Assembly (NCBI RefSeq): GCF_000002875.2
Contig: NC_009419.2
Span: forward strand, 26,933 to 90,932
Direction: 5' to 3'
Length of the DNA: 64,000 bases
DNA from: Leishmania infantum JPCM5
Lineage: Eukaryota; Euglenozoa; Kinetoplastea; Trypanosomatida; Trypanosomatidae
Positions 9,607-18,827 of the stretch are shown here, piece by piece. Position numbers and translations under genes: made by a program. The notes beneath the pieces were generated by a model. It was given only the letters and a program-made list of their open reading frames with translations, searched no databases and was not told where the DNA came from. Each line of letters starts with the position of its first letter. Within the stretch, counting starts at the first letter, position 1.

Positions 9607-10632
9607 TCAAGATTCCCCTGCTGCTTTGTGCATTCCGTACTCGTTGCTCGCATCTGAGCTTGGCACCCGCAGGATTCCCTGAATTCTGCTCTCCAGTTCT
9701 AACATCACCGCTTCCACGTCAATCCCTGAAAGGGATCCGACAACATCACCAACGCTCCTTACAACCCTTCTGCACTGCAGCGCAAGCACTTTCCGCTGCA
9801 TTTCCGCATGTGCATAGCTGTCCTGTTGTAAATCCATTGCTTTGCGCATGCGGCCCGCCAGATCTACTTGCTGCAGGCACAGTAGATCTTCAGCACGGTG
9901 AAGCTGCCTTTCGCGCTCTTGTTGCTCGGCAAGAAGGCGGTTTAGATGGGTTGTACTGGCGCGAAAAAAGCTGCACAGGAGACTCCCTCTCTCCTCTATC
10001 TCAGCGGCGAGGAGATTTACGCGTGCAGCACATTCATCCCTTTGTAAAAGCAGAACTTGCTCCATGCAGCGGGTCTTCAGGCCGAGATCACACCCTCGCG
10101 CCAGCAGAAGTCCATCTGTGCCGGGTACATCGTCGAGATATTCAGTCAGCGAGTCCTCCGTATAGCGGCTGTGCTGCAGCTCTGCCCGCACAGTCTTCTT
10201 GGACGCTGCCAGCCCTGCCTCGAACAGTGCTTTGCTCCTCTGGAACGATTTGACTTTTGCCCAGTGATGTTGATCCCTCTCCTCAAGGGCGGTCGCAAAC
10301 TCGGCACACTCCCGTTCGCGCTGCTCGACCATACAAAGTCGCGACTCCAACTCTGCTGCAAGCGAATGCAAGTGCCGCTCGCGCCCCATCAAGGCGGCTT
10401 TAGCATGCCTTTTTCTATCATCAAGCGACCGGACCAATTGGTTGGCGTTCTCACCCTCTGCTTGTAGCTTGCCTTCCAAAAAGGAAATGTACTTCCTCAG
10501 CTCAACATTGGCAGACACCTCTTTTTTCAGTTGCTCTTGAAGAGATTTTGTTTGCCTTTTTTTGCGATCGCAATAACGCTTGAGAAGCCAGTCCAGCTCG
10601 TCACATTTTGTAGCATAGTCGAGGCTATTCAT
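9607..10632 (-). CDS. Coiled-coil protein, 341 residues
   Basis: Function unknown. Nearly the whole protein is predicted by eye to be helical, with heptad-like spacing of Leu, Ala and charged residues from residue 10 to about 290 (for example LQEQLKKEVSANVELRKYI and LLAEQQERERQLHRAEDLL). A short break near residues 160-180 (DDVPGTDG) separates two coiled-coil arms. The C-terminal 40 residues are polar. It lies next to a second coiled-coil gene read in the same direction, 775 bp upstream, and close to the strand-switch region. Structural roles at the basal body, flagellum or cytoskeleton are common for such trypanosomatid proteins, but nothing here decides it. The ATG at 10632 is the first in the frame. 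Confidence 0.65.
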   Translation of the reverse strand: MNSLDYATKCDELDWLLKRYCDRKKRQTKSLQEQLKKEVSANVELRKYISFLEGKLQAEGENANQLVRSLDDRKRHAKAALMGRERHLHSLAAELESRLCMVEQRERECAEFATALEERDQHHWAKVKSFQRSKALFEAGLAASKKTVRAELQHSRYTEDSLTEYLDDVPGTDGLLLARGCDLGLKTRCMEQVLLLQRDECAARVNLLAAEIEERGSLLCSFFRASTTHLNRLLAEQQERERQLHRAEDLLCLQQVDLAGRMRKAMDLQQDSYAHAEMQRKVLALQCRRVVRSVGDVVGSLSGIDVEAVMLELESRIQGILRVPSSDASNEYGMHKAAGES

Positions 10633-11407
10633 TACTGTTTTCGCAGAAAATGAGGCAGGACAATTTTGACAAGCTGAGTGGCGAGAATGCAGCGCAAGCG
10701 CGGTTGCTTAAGGAGACATAAATCAGTCCTTTGCAAACAGAAAACAATAAAGAGGGAAAGGAAAGTTGCGAGTAGGCTCCATAGTGGCACACTTTGCTTA
10801 CACAGAAGGTAGCATATGACAGAAACGTTTTGATACCAGAAAGAAGCGTGCTTCGGCAGCCGAATCTTTTTTTTTCGAAGATGAGCACATACGACAGTGA
10901 CACACTAGAGGAGAAAGTGCTGCCGTTCGTCATAAAGAGTTGAAGAAGCCCTATGGTAGAAGACACTTTTTATAGCGCCACAGACGGGTTTCGAGAATGG
11001 TTTTTCTCACTTTTCCTCGATGTCTCTATAAGGGCGGGAAGGGTCATCACAACTCACCCGCACGGAAGGGAAGGAAAACGAAAACGCCTTCACAAAACGC
11101 CTTTGAGAGGATGCGGCAATCGACTGTGAGGCATCGCGTTCGGTACATGGTCCTCGATATCCACTGCCAGAGGATAAACACAGTTGTGAAATGCCACTGA
11201 CAGGTAATACTGGGCAGACAAACGCGCTGCGGATATGCCTCCGCTTAGCGACTGCAAGTAAGCACTTTAACGAGCTGCGAAAAACAAAAGGCACTATGCT
11301 GTTCACTAAATTTAGATCTATTGAACAGAGGAAAGAAAATCTAATATTTTTTTCTTTTCGTTTTCAAACGGAAAAATCTACAACCGGAAAAAGAAAACGA
11401 GATACCT
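10633..11407. other. Intergenic spacer between two coiled-coil genes
   Basis: 775 bases, relatively AT-rich, with T-rich runs on both strands at 10865-10875 and 11344-11372. A minus-strand open frame at 10625-10966 is AT-rich, hydrophobic and has no domain. I see no gene. Confidence 0.5.
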
Positions 11408-13996
11408 TTATTGCTGTTCAGTGGTGCTTGCAGCGCTGCGCTTTTTGGGGTGCCGTAAAGGGCCTTCCGTGAGATTGAGCCTTTCCATGAAAACGGCTTC
11501 AGCCTTCGGTTGTGCGGATTCTACAAACATCGATATACTCTTCTTCAGGGTCGAGTTTTGCTTCCTCAATGTCTGCAGCTCCGTTTCTTGTGACATGGCC
11601 AGCTCCATAACCCGCTTGAGCTCGTCAGCCACCTTGCTGTGCGCTTCCCTGCGAACATTCCGGAACGCATCGTGAAGCTTGTTGTACTTTTCCACAATGA
11701 TGTCACGATCGCGGATAAGATTGTCCCTTTCAGCCAAAAGCTCTTTGATGGTAGAGGCGTCACTTGCACAGCGGATTTTAAGCTCGTCTAGCGCGCCGCG
11801 CAGCTTTCCATTGTGCTCCTTTGCTGCTGCAATCGCGCTTTCCAATTCCTTTCTAGCTTTGATCTCCGCATGAAGCAGCTGCTCGCACTTTTCGCACTTC
11901 TCAACGTATGCGTTGAGTTTTCGTTTCAAGCTCTCACTCTCCTTTCGCTTTTCAGAGAGAATTAGAGAGAGCTTGGATTCCTGGCTGCCAAGGCGCTCCT
12001 GCAGTTGTGCCGCCTGCAGTATCAAGGCAGAGTTGGATTTATCTGCCTCTGTGTTGACAGCTTCCAATTCCTCACATCTTCTTTTGGAAAGGTCCAAGGA
12101 AGTGGATAAATTCTCGACTTGTGCCTTGAGTGCCTGCAACTCGGCTTCCGTGATTTCCAACGTCTTTGCTTGCGCGCGAAGTTCACCCTCCAGATCACTG
12201 ACACTTACCTGTAACGCTGTAATCCGCACAGCAGCTTCTTGTTCTTTGTGGTTGGCTGCAGCAACATTGTGTCGCATTGAATCATTCTCTAGCTGAAGTC
12301 GTTCGTTCTCTTCACGCATCTCGTTGAGATTCGAGTTCAGCAGCTCGTCAAGCTCCCCCAGCTCCTGTCGCATGGACTCTACCTGGTCCCTCAACCAAGC
12401 GTTGTCCTTGGCAAAGGTGTCGCGCTCAAGTATAACCTCTTTGAGGTGCGCTGCACCCTGACTGAGCTGGCTTTCGAGCAGCGACAACGCCTTGCGTTGC
12501 TCGCCTACTGTCTGCTCGCTGGTACGGCACCGGCTTGAAAGCGCACTTATCTGCTCAGCTGTTTTGGCGGCGTTAAATTCGTGTTGTCGAATGCGTTCTT
12601 CGGCCCGTTCAAGAGCCCGGCAGCAATCAGAGTGCTGAGCCAGTACGGCGTGAAAACGCTGCTCAAACGCTCCGCCGATCGATGCTTGCTGGTCCAGAAG
12701 GATCGAGCTACGGGAAATCTGCTCCCTATGTGCAAGCTCCGAAAGCTGTTGCGCGCGTAGAGCGTCAGTCAGCTCCTGCACCGACAGCCACGCGGAACTA
12801 CAGTTCTGCTCGGCAAGCATGCACCTCTCCGTTGAATCGCGTTTGAAGGCTGCGAACTCGGCTTGTATCGCGGCCAAGGCGTTGGAGCTTGTCCGCTTGT
12901 GGTTATCCAATTCCATCAACGCTGTTGCGTAGCTCTCTTTGACCGCAGTGAACTCGATCTGGAGGTCTTCCTTCTGCTGCGATATCTCATCCAGCTGTTG
13001 ATTTAGACGTAGAAGTTCTGCCTGCAAATCACACAGCGCCTTGCCTGTAGTTATTTCCCTGTCCTTCAACTCTATAACATCGCTTTCCAGTGTCTGAATC
13101 AGTTGCAGCTGCTGCTCTGCTGCAGTGTGCGACTCTTGCAGTGCAGAGTCGGAGGCTGTAAGCTGTTTTTCCGTACGTTCGCACTTTTCTCGGAGCTGTT
13201 GTGCTTCGTTCTCAGAGGCCGCTACACGCGCGGAAAGCGACCTCAATTCGTCAGAGAGCTGCCGCCGTTCGTCGCAGTCGCGATGGAGTTGTCGCGTCAG
13301 CTCATCTTTTGCAGAAAGAAGTTGCTCGGAGTTCTTTCGAAGTGACTCATTTTCTTCCTTGAGCTTGGCTACCCGCTCGAGCAGCCTCTCCATGCTAGAG
13401 GACACATTCTCGCCGGCGTCACGGAGAGCTTCATTTTCTGCGGTCGCCTTCGCAAGCGATGATCGCAGGTGATCAAGCGCTTCGGTGTCTTTCTTTCGAG
13501 AGGCAAGCGCAGCCTTCATCTCAGCCTGAAATTTCGCGACGAGGCGCTCGTAGTCCGCTACACGCTGGGTACACGAAGCGAGTTCGCTTCGAGCGGCGGC
13601 CAAACTTTCGGCCAGCTGCGCGTTTTGCTGCTCCAAGTTGCGGTGTTTTTGCTGCTGGTCCTCGATCTCAGTAGAGTACTGCGCGGTCAGCCGCTGCGCG
13701 ACATCTAGTTCTTCTTTTAAGCACGCTACCATATCATCGCGGTTCCTGAGTGTCGCCTTATCTGCTGCGCTTTCTTTCTCCATCACCGCTAGCTTGTGGC
13801 GCAACTCTGTGTTCTCTGCGCTCCACTGTTCTACAACCTCGAATGCCTCATCCTTTAGCAACTTTTTCTCTTGCTCAGCACGCTCCTTTTGGCCGAGCGC
13901 AGAGGAAAGGTCGTGCTGAGCATTGCGAAGCTCACACTCCAGCTGTGTGATGCGCTGGGCGAGAACATCGTTTATGCGGTCTTGTTTCTCTGACAT
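11408..13996 (-). CDS. Large coiled-coil protein, 862 residues
   Basis: First gene of the minus-strand unit, next to the strand-switch region. From residue 5 to about 830 the protein is almost unbroken coiled coil, rich in Glu, Gln, Leu, Ala and Lys, with repeated LxxxLxxL spacing (for example AQRITQLECELRNAQHDL and EELDVAQRLTAQYSTEIED). There is no motor, kinase or other globular domain, and the last 30 residues are polar with a basic KKR stretch. Such proteins are usually scaffold or filament parts of the trypanosomatid cytoskeleton; the exact role is not visible. The frame is open to 14092, but those 32 residues are unlike the rest and fall in the strand-switch region; ATG 13996 (MSEKQDRIND) directly precedes the coiled coil. 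Confidence 0.7.
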   Translation of the reverse strand: MSEKQDRINDVLAQRITQLECELRNAQHDLSSALGQKERAEQEKKLLKDEAFEVVEQWSAENTELRHKLAVMEKESAADKATLRNRDDMVACLKEELDVAQRLTAQYSTEIEDQQQKHRNLEQQNAQLAESLAAARSELASCTQRVADYERLVAKFQAEMKAALASRKKDTEALDHLRSSLAKATAENEALRDAGENVSSSMERLLERVAKLKEENESLRKNSEQLLSAKDELTRQLHRDCDERRQLSDELRSLSARVAASENEAQQLREKCERTEKQLTASDSALQESHTAAEQQLQLIQTLESDVIELKDREITTGKALCDLQAELLRLNQQLDEISQQKEDLQIEFTAVKESYATALMELDNHKRTSSNALAAIQAEFAAFKRDSTERCMLAEQNCSSAWLSVQELTDALRAQQLSELAHREQISRSSILLDQQASIGGAFEQRFHAVLAQHSDCCRALERAEERIRQHEFNAAKTAEQISALSSRCRTSEQTVGEQRKALSLLESQLSQGAAHLKEVILERDTFAKDNAWLRDQVESMRQELGELDELLNSNLNEMREENERLQLENDSMRHNVAAANHKEQEAAVRITALQVSVSDLEGELRAQAKTLEITEAELQALKAQVENLSTSLDLSKRRCEELEAVNTEADKSNSALILQAAQLQERLGSQESKLSLILSEKRKESESLKRKLNAYVEKCEKCEQLLHAEIKARKELESAIAAAKEHNGKLRGALDELKIRCASDASTIKELLAERDNLIRDRDIIVEKYNKLHDAFRNVRREAHSKVADELKRVMELAMSQETELQTLRKQNSTLKKSISMFVESAQPKAEAVFMERLNLTEGPLRHPKKRSAASTTEQQ

Positions 13997-16390
13997 TCTC
14001 GTATCCTTGCACACTGCAGCAGCAATAAACAATGTGCGGTAAATAAAGCGAGAGTAACAGTTGACTTCATGAAGGGATTTTTGCATCCTCATTCGGTACT
14101 GAGGTGGCTCTTGTAAAGAAACTCAACATCAGTGCAAAGCAGGCTTCAAAGAAGTTGAAATTGTTTTTTTTTTGTTGTCAAACCATTCATTGTGCAAGAC
14201 AGCATGAGTCGGGCTCGACCCCTCCCCGGCCTCTCACGGTCCCATCCAGTCGTGCGAAGCAGCGCCAGACACCAACGTTTCAGCAACGCGCCGACTCAGT
14301 CGTCGAAGAGCACGGCCTCCCCGCCTTAAGCCCTGCCCACACCAGCTTCGCAGGTCGCCTCACAGCCGCTCCCCCACTATGCCAGTCGCCCACCTGGTGC
14401 GTCCCTCGGGGCGGCTCAGGCTCCCCACTCCAGTGGGCAGCGTGGGGGCCCGGGTAGTGCAGGTTCCAGTCACCTTGGCATTCTGCCTAATCATACGGGT
14501 GACACTAACGTGTGCACGATTGCAGGTCGCTGCGGCGCAACGCCGTCCAGGGCCTGGCCGCCGACATCTGTGGCAATGCATCGCGCTGACCCCCCCTCCG
14601 TCGTAGGCGCTCCACCCTGCCACCACCAGAAGTGGTTCCGCATTTGTCAGCAAGTAGGGGGCTGTATGGCTTTCCCATACAGAGTGGGCTACCGGGGCGT
14701 AACACCACGCACTGGGGTGTCCCTCATCGTCATGGCTGAGATATCTGCCGTGAAGGAAAAGCACTTTGGCGCGAGCACATGTATTGCAAATCGAATTCAG
14801 TGAATCTTTGAGAGCTGTGCAAAGTCCCCGCGGATGCGAAATTGTAACTGCTTCGATGTGAGGTTTTCAGAGACACCGCCAAGATCACCTGAAGCGTGTC
14901 ATGAAATGCTGGTACGTCTCTGTGCCGCTCTGTTTTCTTCGACACGTGGCGCCGGAGTAGCTATGAAAACTGGGGAATCCGGTCACCTGCCGCCGTTTCT
15001 TTTAAACAGGGGGGGGGTTGCGTGCGGCTTCCGGGGTTTGATGTGGTCAAGGAAAGTGTCGTGCGTTGAAACTGTTGGCTGGAATTTTGCGATTTTCGAC
15101 TCTTCTGTAGCACCCCCTCCCTCCTCTGGGAGGCTGATTGCCAGAGGGGCCCGATCTTCGATGATGCTGCTGCTATAGCGCAGTGTACAGCACTAGCTGT
15201 GGGTTTTTGAAGCACGGCGGGAGAGATGCCATGGAAAGACCAGTAACACGTTCAGCCATTTTTTGCGGATAATGTCGTTACGACACAAAGTGCACATGAG
15301 TTAGTTATTTTTCGTTGTTCGGCGATCTTCCGCCATTTGGGGGACCACGGATCGCGACTTCATTACGATGCTCGGTAAAATTTTGGATGTGCATAAGTGC
15401 CTACGTAAAAGGTGTTTTTGCGGCAACACGTATTTGAGGTGCAGGTATGAAGTAAATTTCATAACTGCATTGCGGGTAACTTTATTCAAAGCAGTGCTAT
15501 AGTTGATGCGTATTCTGCATGCGCTCTGCTGGAACGTGGTGACGAATGCAAGCGACATCTTTAGCTTGTTGTCCATTTGCAAGAGCGACAGAGTTGAAAA
15601 GGAGCTTATGGGAGATGCAGCTATGATGAGCTGTTGCCAGGAATACGAGTGAATACCAAGCACGAGTGGCACAAGCCAACTGCGCATTATTTGGAAGTTC
15701 ACATGCGGGATGCTGTGCTGCACCATTTTTCGTTTCAGCAAAAAAAATTATTTACGGTTTTTTTTCTGCATTTAAAACTCAAATAAATGGCGAATTTCTG
15801 CGCAGATTTCCGATTTTGTTTGCAAAATGCTCCTATTCTTGTCTTTTGGAATTTATATACTGGGAAGAGCAAATCGTTTTTTTTCTTTTGCGGTCTTGCA
15901 CACATGTAATGGTAACTTTTCGCCAAATTGCTTCGTGCCTGTCGCCCGCGGTAAATGCGTCAACAGGGGTAACATATGCCGCTGTACACGCTGAATTGAA
16001 AGCAAAATTTACTGCCCAAAGATGACAAACTATGTGATGATAGGCGTTTCATGCACCGCATAAGAAAAATACTATCTTGCCAAGCGCTTGCTGCCTGCTT
16101 CCAACAGGGTTCGATGGCTGTCAAGAGCAAACACGATATCTGACATTTATCTTTCCGATTTATTTTGCCGCGCTCTGGCTATGTCTTTATCCAAGAAACA
16201 AATTTTGGCGCGATTATCGAGCCGCGAATCTTATCGAACAAGCCGTGGCCGTTTAATCTCAATTCGATACCTTCCTCACTCCTTTGACTTTTGAGTTCTC
16301 TCTGTTCAGCAAAGTTGTCGAATATAGAACGACAAAAAATCCACAGTGAACCGCGCAACAGCAAAAAGAAAGCAGAAAAAAAGAATCGCG
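13997..16390. promoter_or_regulatory. Divergent strand-switch region, probable bidirectional transcription start zone
   Basis: Genes to the left all read minus and genes to the right all read plus, so this 2.4-kb stretch separates two divergent polycistronic units. In Leishmania and trypanosomes such regions are where RNA polymerase II starts, marked by acetylated H3, H2A.Z and, at the ends of units, base J. The region holds a SIDER2-like element (14205-14745), a G9 run at 15009-15017, and an AT-rich half with many T runs from about 15240 to 16340. No TATA box or other sharp promoter motif is expected or seen. Weak open frames (15301-15741 minus, 15666-16025 plus) have AT-rich, non-gene-like codon use. 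No tRNA gene was found in it. Role is inferred from gene polarity alone. Confidence 0.75.
14205..14745 (-). mobile_element. SIDER2-like short interspersed degenerate retroposon, copy 1
   Basis: A non-coding repeat in minus orientation inside the strand-switch region. Bases 14205-14680 match 31769-32244 in inverse orientation over 476 bases with the same length and, by eye, one substitution. The 5' end, about 14681-14745, begins with a CAGCCATGACGATGAGGGAC-type signature and is much less similar to copy 2. The 3' end is followed within about 45 bases by an A10 run (complement of 14164-14173), fitting a retroposon tail. SIDER elements are truncated, inactive relatives of the ingi/L1Tc retroposons in Leishmania; SIDER2 copies in 3' UTRs can destabilise mRNA, and repeats of this class mediate rearrangement. 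Here the copy lies outside any mature mRNA unless start sites are upstream of it. Confidence 0.72.
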
Positions 16391-17113
16391 ATGAACAAGC
16401 AGCGCATCCGGGGCGAATCCTTTAAACAGGAGTACCAGGCAGCTGGTCGCCACCGCACCAATCGCAAGCGCGACCCGTCGATGAACAAGACCGATCCTCA
16501 TCTCGTTATTGCACCTCAAGCTGAGATATACCAGGGGAAACTGGTTCTAGTTCTTGATCTTGATGAGACGCTGGTGTTCGCTCGTAGCGGACCTCTTTAT
16601 GCTCGACCTGGGATTCCTGAGTTCTTTCAGATGTGCAAGGACAAAGGTATCGAGGTTGTTGTGTGGACGGCTGGGTTGAAGGCCTATGCGCAAGCTATTG
16701 TGTCGAATATCGACACATGTAATGCTGTCTCACACTGTATATACCGTCACAACAAGTGGTTCAACGGCCAGCCGGGCTATCGCAAGGATCTGAATGCTCT
16801 TGGTCGTCCTCTCGACCGCGTTCTCATAGTCGAAAACACTCCGGATTGTATTCGAGGCTATCAAGACAACGGCATCCTTGTCAGCGATTACGAGGGTGGC
16901 GACGGAGAGGACAACACACTGTATGCGCTAGCAGAGCTGGTGAAAGTTCTCAGTGAAAGCGATTTTACTGTTCCGCAGTTTATCGCGAACTGCGAATTGC
17001 TGAAGCGTGAGCCTGTAATGACGGACGTTGGGGACTACATTAATGCATACACGCTTGATACCAACTGCTTTGATCCTGCGCATGTTCGTGTTAACCGAGA
17101 TTTGCAAAGGTAG
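16391..17113 (+). CDS. NIF/FCP1-type HAD phosphatase
   Basis: First plus-strand gene after the strand-switch region. The 240-residue product has a basic N-terminus (residues 1-40) and then a NLI-interacting-factor-like domain of the HAD superfamily, the CTD-phosphatase fold. The catalytic DLDETL motif (DxDxT) is at about 56-61, with nucleophile D56 and acid/base D58. Motif II is the threonine in VVVWTAGLKAYA, and VENTPD near residue 170 takes the place of the usual motif with the metal-binding aspartate. The LYARPGIPEFF segment is typical of the SCP/TIM50 branch. Relatives dephosphorylate RNA polymerase II CTD or other phosphoserines, or serve in mitochondrial import; trypanosomatids lack the heptad CTD, so the target is open. 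The frame opens at GTG 16346; ATG 16391 is the first true start. Confidence 0.82.
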   Translation: MNKQRIRGESFKQEYQAAGRHRTNRKRDPSMNKTDPHLVIAPQAEIYQGKLVLVLDLDETLVFARSGPLYARPGIPEFFQMCKDKGIEVVVWTAGLKAYAQAIVSNIDTCNAVSHCIYRHNKWFNGQPGYRKDLNALGRPLDRVLIVENTPDCIRGYQDNGILVSDYEGGDGEDNTLYALAELVKVLSESDFTVPQFIANCELLKREPVMTDVGDYINAYTLDTNCFDPAHVRVNRDLQR

Positions 17114-18827
17114 ACTGGCTGGCACAGTGTTGTTTCTACTGCTTCATCTTTCGTCGAAGATGCAGACATTGGCTCACACTCGAAATCTACACTCAAGCAT
17201 ATTTTTCTGTATTATTTTTTTTATCTATTTGCTTGTTTTTGAAAGACTTTGCCCATGTTGTATGGCGATGGTGCGAACGTCAACGTGATGTTGCCTCGCT
17301 TCTGCAGCTTTTTTTTTGTTGCTGTTGTCGATGAGGAATGTTTTTGTCTGCCAAAGGAAAAATGATATCCTTTTCCATCTCATCAGTCAAGCCATTTAAC
17401 CCGGGTCCTCTTGCTGCTACTCCCGGTGTCTCTTTTTTTTTTCGCGCGCAGTACATACTCTTGTTCGGGAGGCCAGTTCAATGAGGAAAAGGAAAGCGCA
17501 GTTACACGAACAATTCAGTGGCACTTCCACATTATTGTATCAGTCCATTTTTGAGGGAAAGCCAACAAGTAGCCTTTTTGTGTTACGTTTGCTGAGTGCG
17601 TTGTCTTTTAATGCGAACTGCTGTTTTCATATTCTGCTGTTTTGCTCGTTATTTGTGTCATCAGCAGCGAGAGTGACGGTGTTAGGGATGGGTAAGCGGA
17701 AGCGCTTCGCGGGGTAAAGTGCTGTGAACTGCACATAAGCGTGCTACCGTTTTGTCGAATCAACGCTTCCTGTTGAAAAGAGTTTGATGGAGGATCTGTG
17801 GTATTTTGCAAAGAGAAAAACGATTCAACTGTGTTTACACAATTGTTTCTATTACTTTTTGCTTAACGTTTCGTTTGGTGTAGCCTGTTTGTTGTCATTC
17901 GCGTAAGCTGCTTTTTAGGTGAGGATAGGGGCTGACCTCCTGTTGTGTGTACATGTGCCTGGGACATGATAGATCGACAAGAAATCAGAGCATGCCCGAC
18001 GCCGGTTTTATTCGTCATTATTGCCATCTCTGAAAAAAAAAAGGCTGTCTTCCATGGTGTGCTTTTTTTTTTCGTATGCGCATGCGCCATGTATCAAATG
18101 GTGAATTTGATGTCAATGCTTTTTTTTCCATAACTGATCTTTATCTCGGGTCGATTAAAGAGTCATCTCTAGGGTAGTTTGGACTCTGCACCCTTGTGCT
18201 GCGTGTAGTCTGGCGGAACAACAAAAAAAGATTCTCTTCGCAACCTAAATGATTGCATCCGCGAGCGCTAAAGTTTGCCTGTAAGCAGGCTTCGCTAGAT
18301 TTATCTCTGAGCTTTAAAGAGCGGCTCGAAACACTGATGCTTCTTTCTCAAACTTCCCATTCCTGCTGGTTCTAACTTTCTTCTTTTAGAGTCTTACTCA
18401 TGGAAGAGGAAAAGTCAAATTACATTCTTTGCTCTTCAAAGGCACCCCGGCTGTCCGCCTAGAAACCAAAATCAAAGCAAACATACGTGAAAACAAAAAG
18501 TCTGATAAGGCTCTTCCGCATTTAGGCGCTGCTGCTTTCTGCTCGCTATTGCTCGCAATCGAGCCGAGCATTGCTCACCACGATTTGTAGACTTCTATGG
18601 TGCTCAGTGGCGCACTGTGCTGGTGCAGCGATCATTATCTTTAACCGGCACAACACGCGTCGCTCAGACATCAAGTGTACATATAGAACGAAGACCCATA
18701 AAGGCTCTGTAGACACAGCAAAAAGGAGCGGCACAGGGTTTTCTGCTTTTTGATCCGTTTTCCGTGATCTGGAAAACTAAATAGAAAGTTGTATTGGCAA
18801 CCCTTGTTGCGAGGTTTTGCTTGCGTG
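17114..18827. other. Long intergenic spacer, AT-rich
   Basis: 1.7 kb between the phosphatase and the giant coiled-coil gene. Many T runs (17205-17230, 17308-17320, 17433-17441, 18064-18072, 18119-18127) suit UTR and splice signals. Open frames of up to 78 codons are basic and lack domains. No RNA gene or repeat recognised. Confidence 0.5.

Noticed and set aside
14360..14764. 134-codon minus-strand frame and its 106-codon partner at 31769-32089
   Set aside because: Both lie wholly in the SIDER2-like element. Their identical translation reflects the repeated DNA, not coding constraint.
15301..15741. 146-codon minus-strand frame in the strand-switch region
   Set aside because: AT-rich codons, no domain, and a position in a start zone; other frames there are equally open.
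16105..16120. GGTTCGATGG, resembling a tRNA B box
   Set aside because: The flanking bases do not pair into a T-arm and no A box or acceptor stem is found at the right distance.
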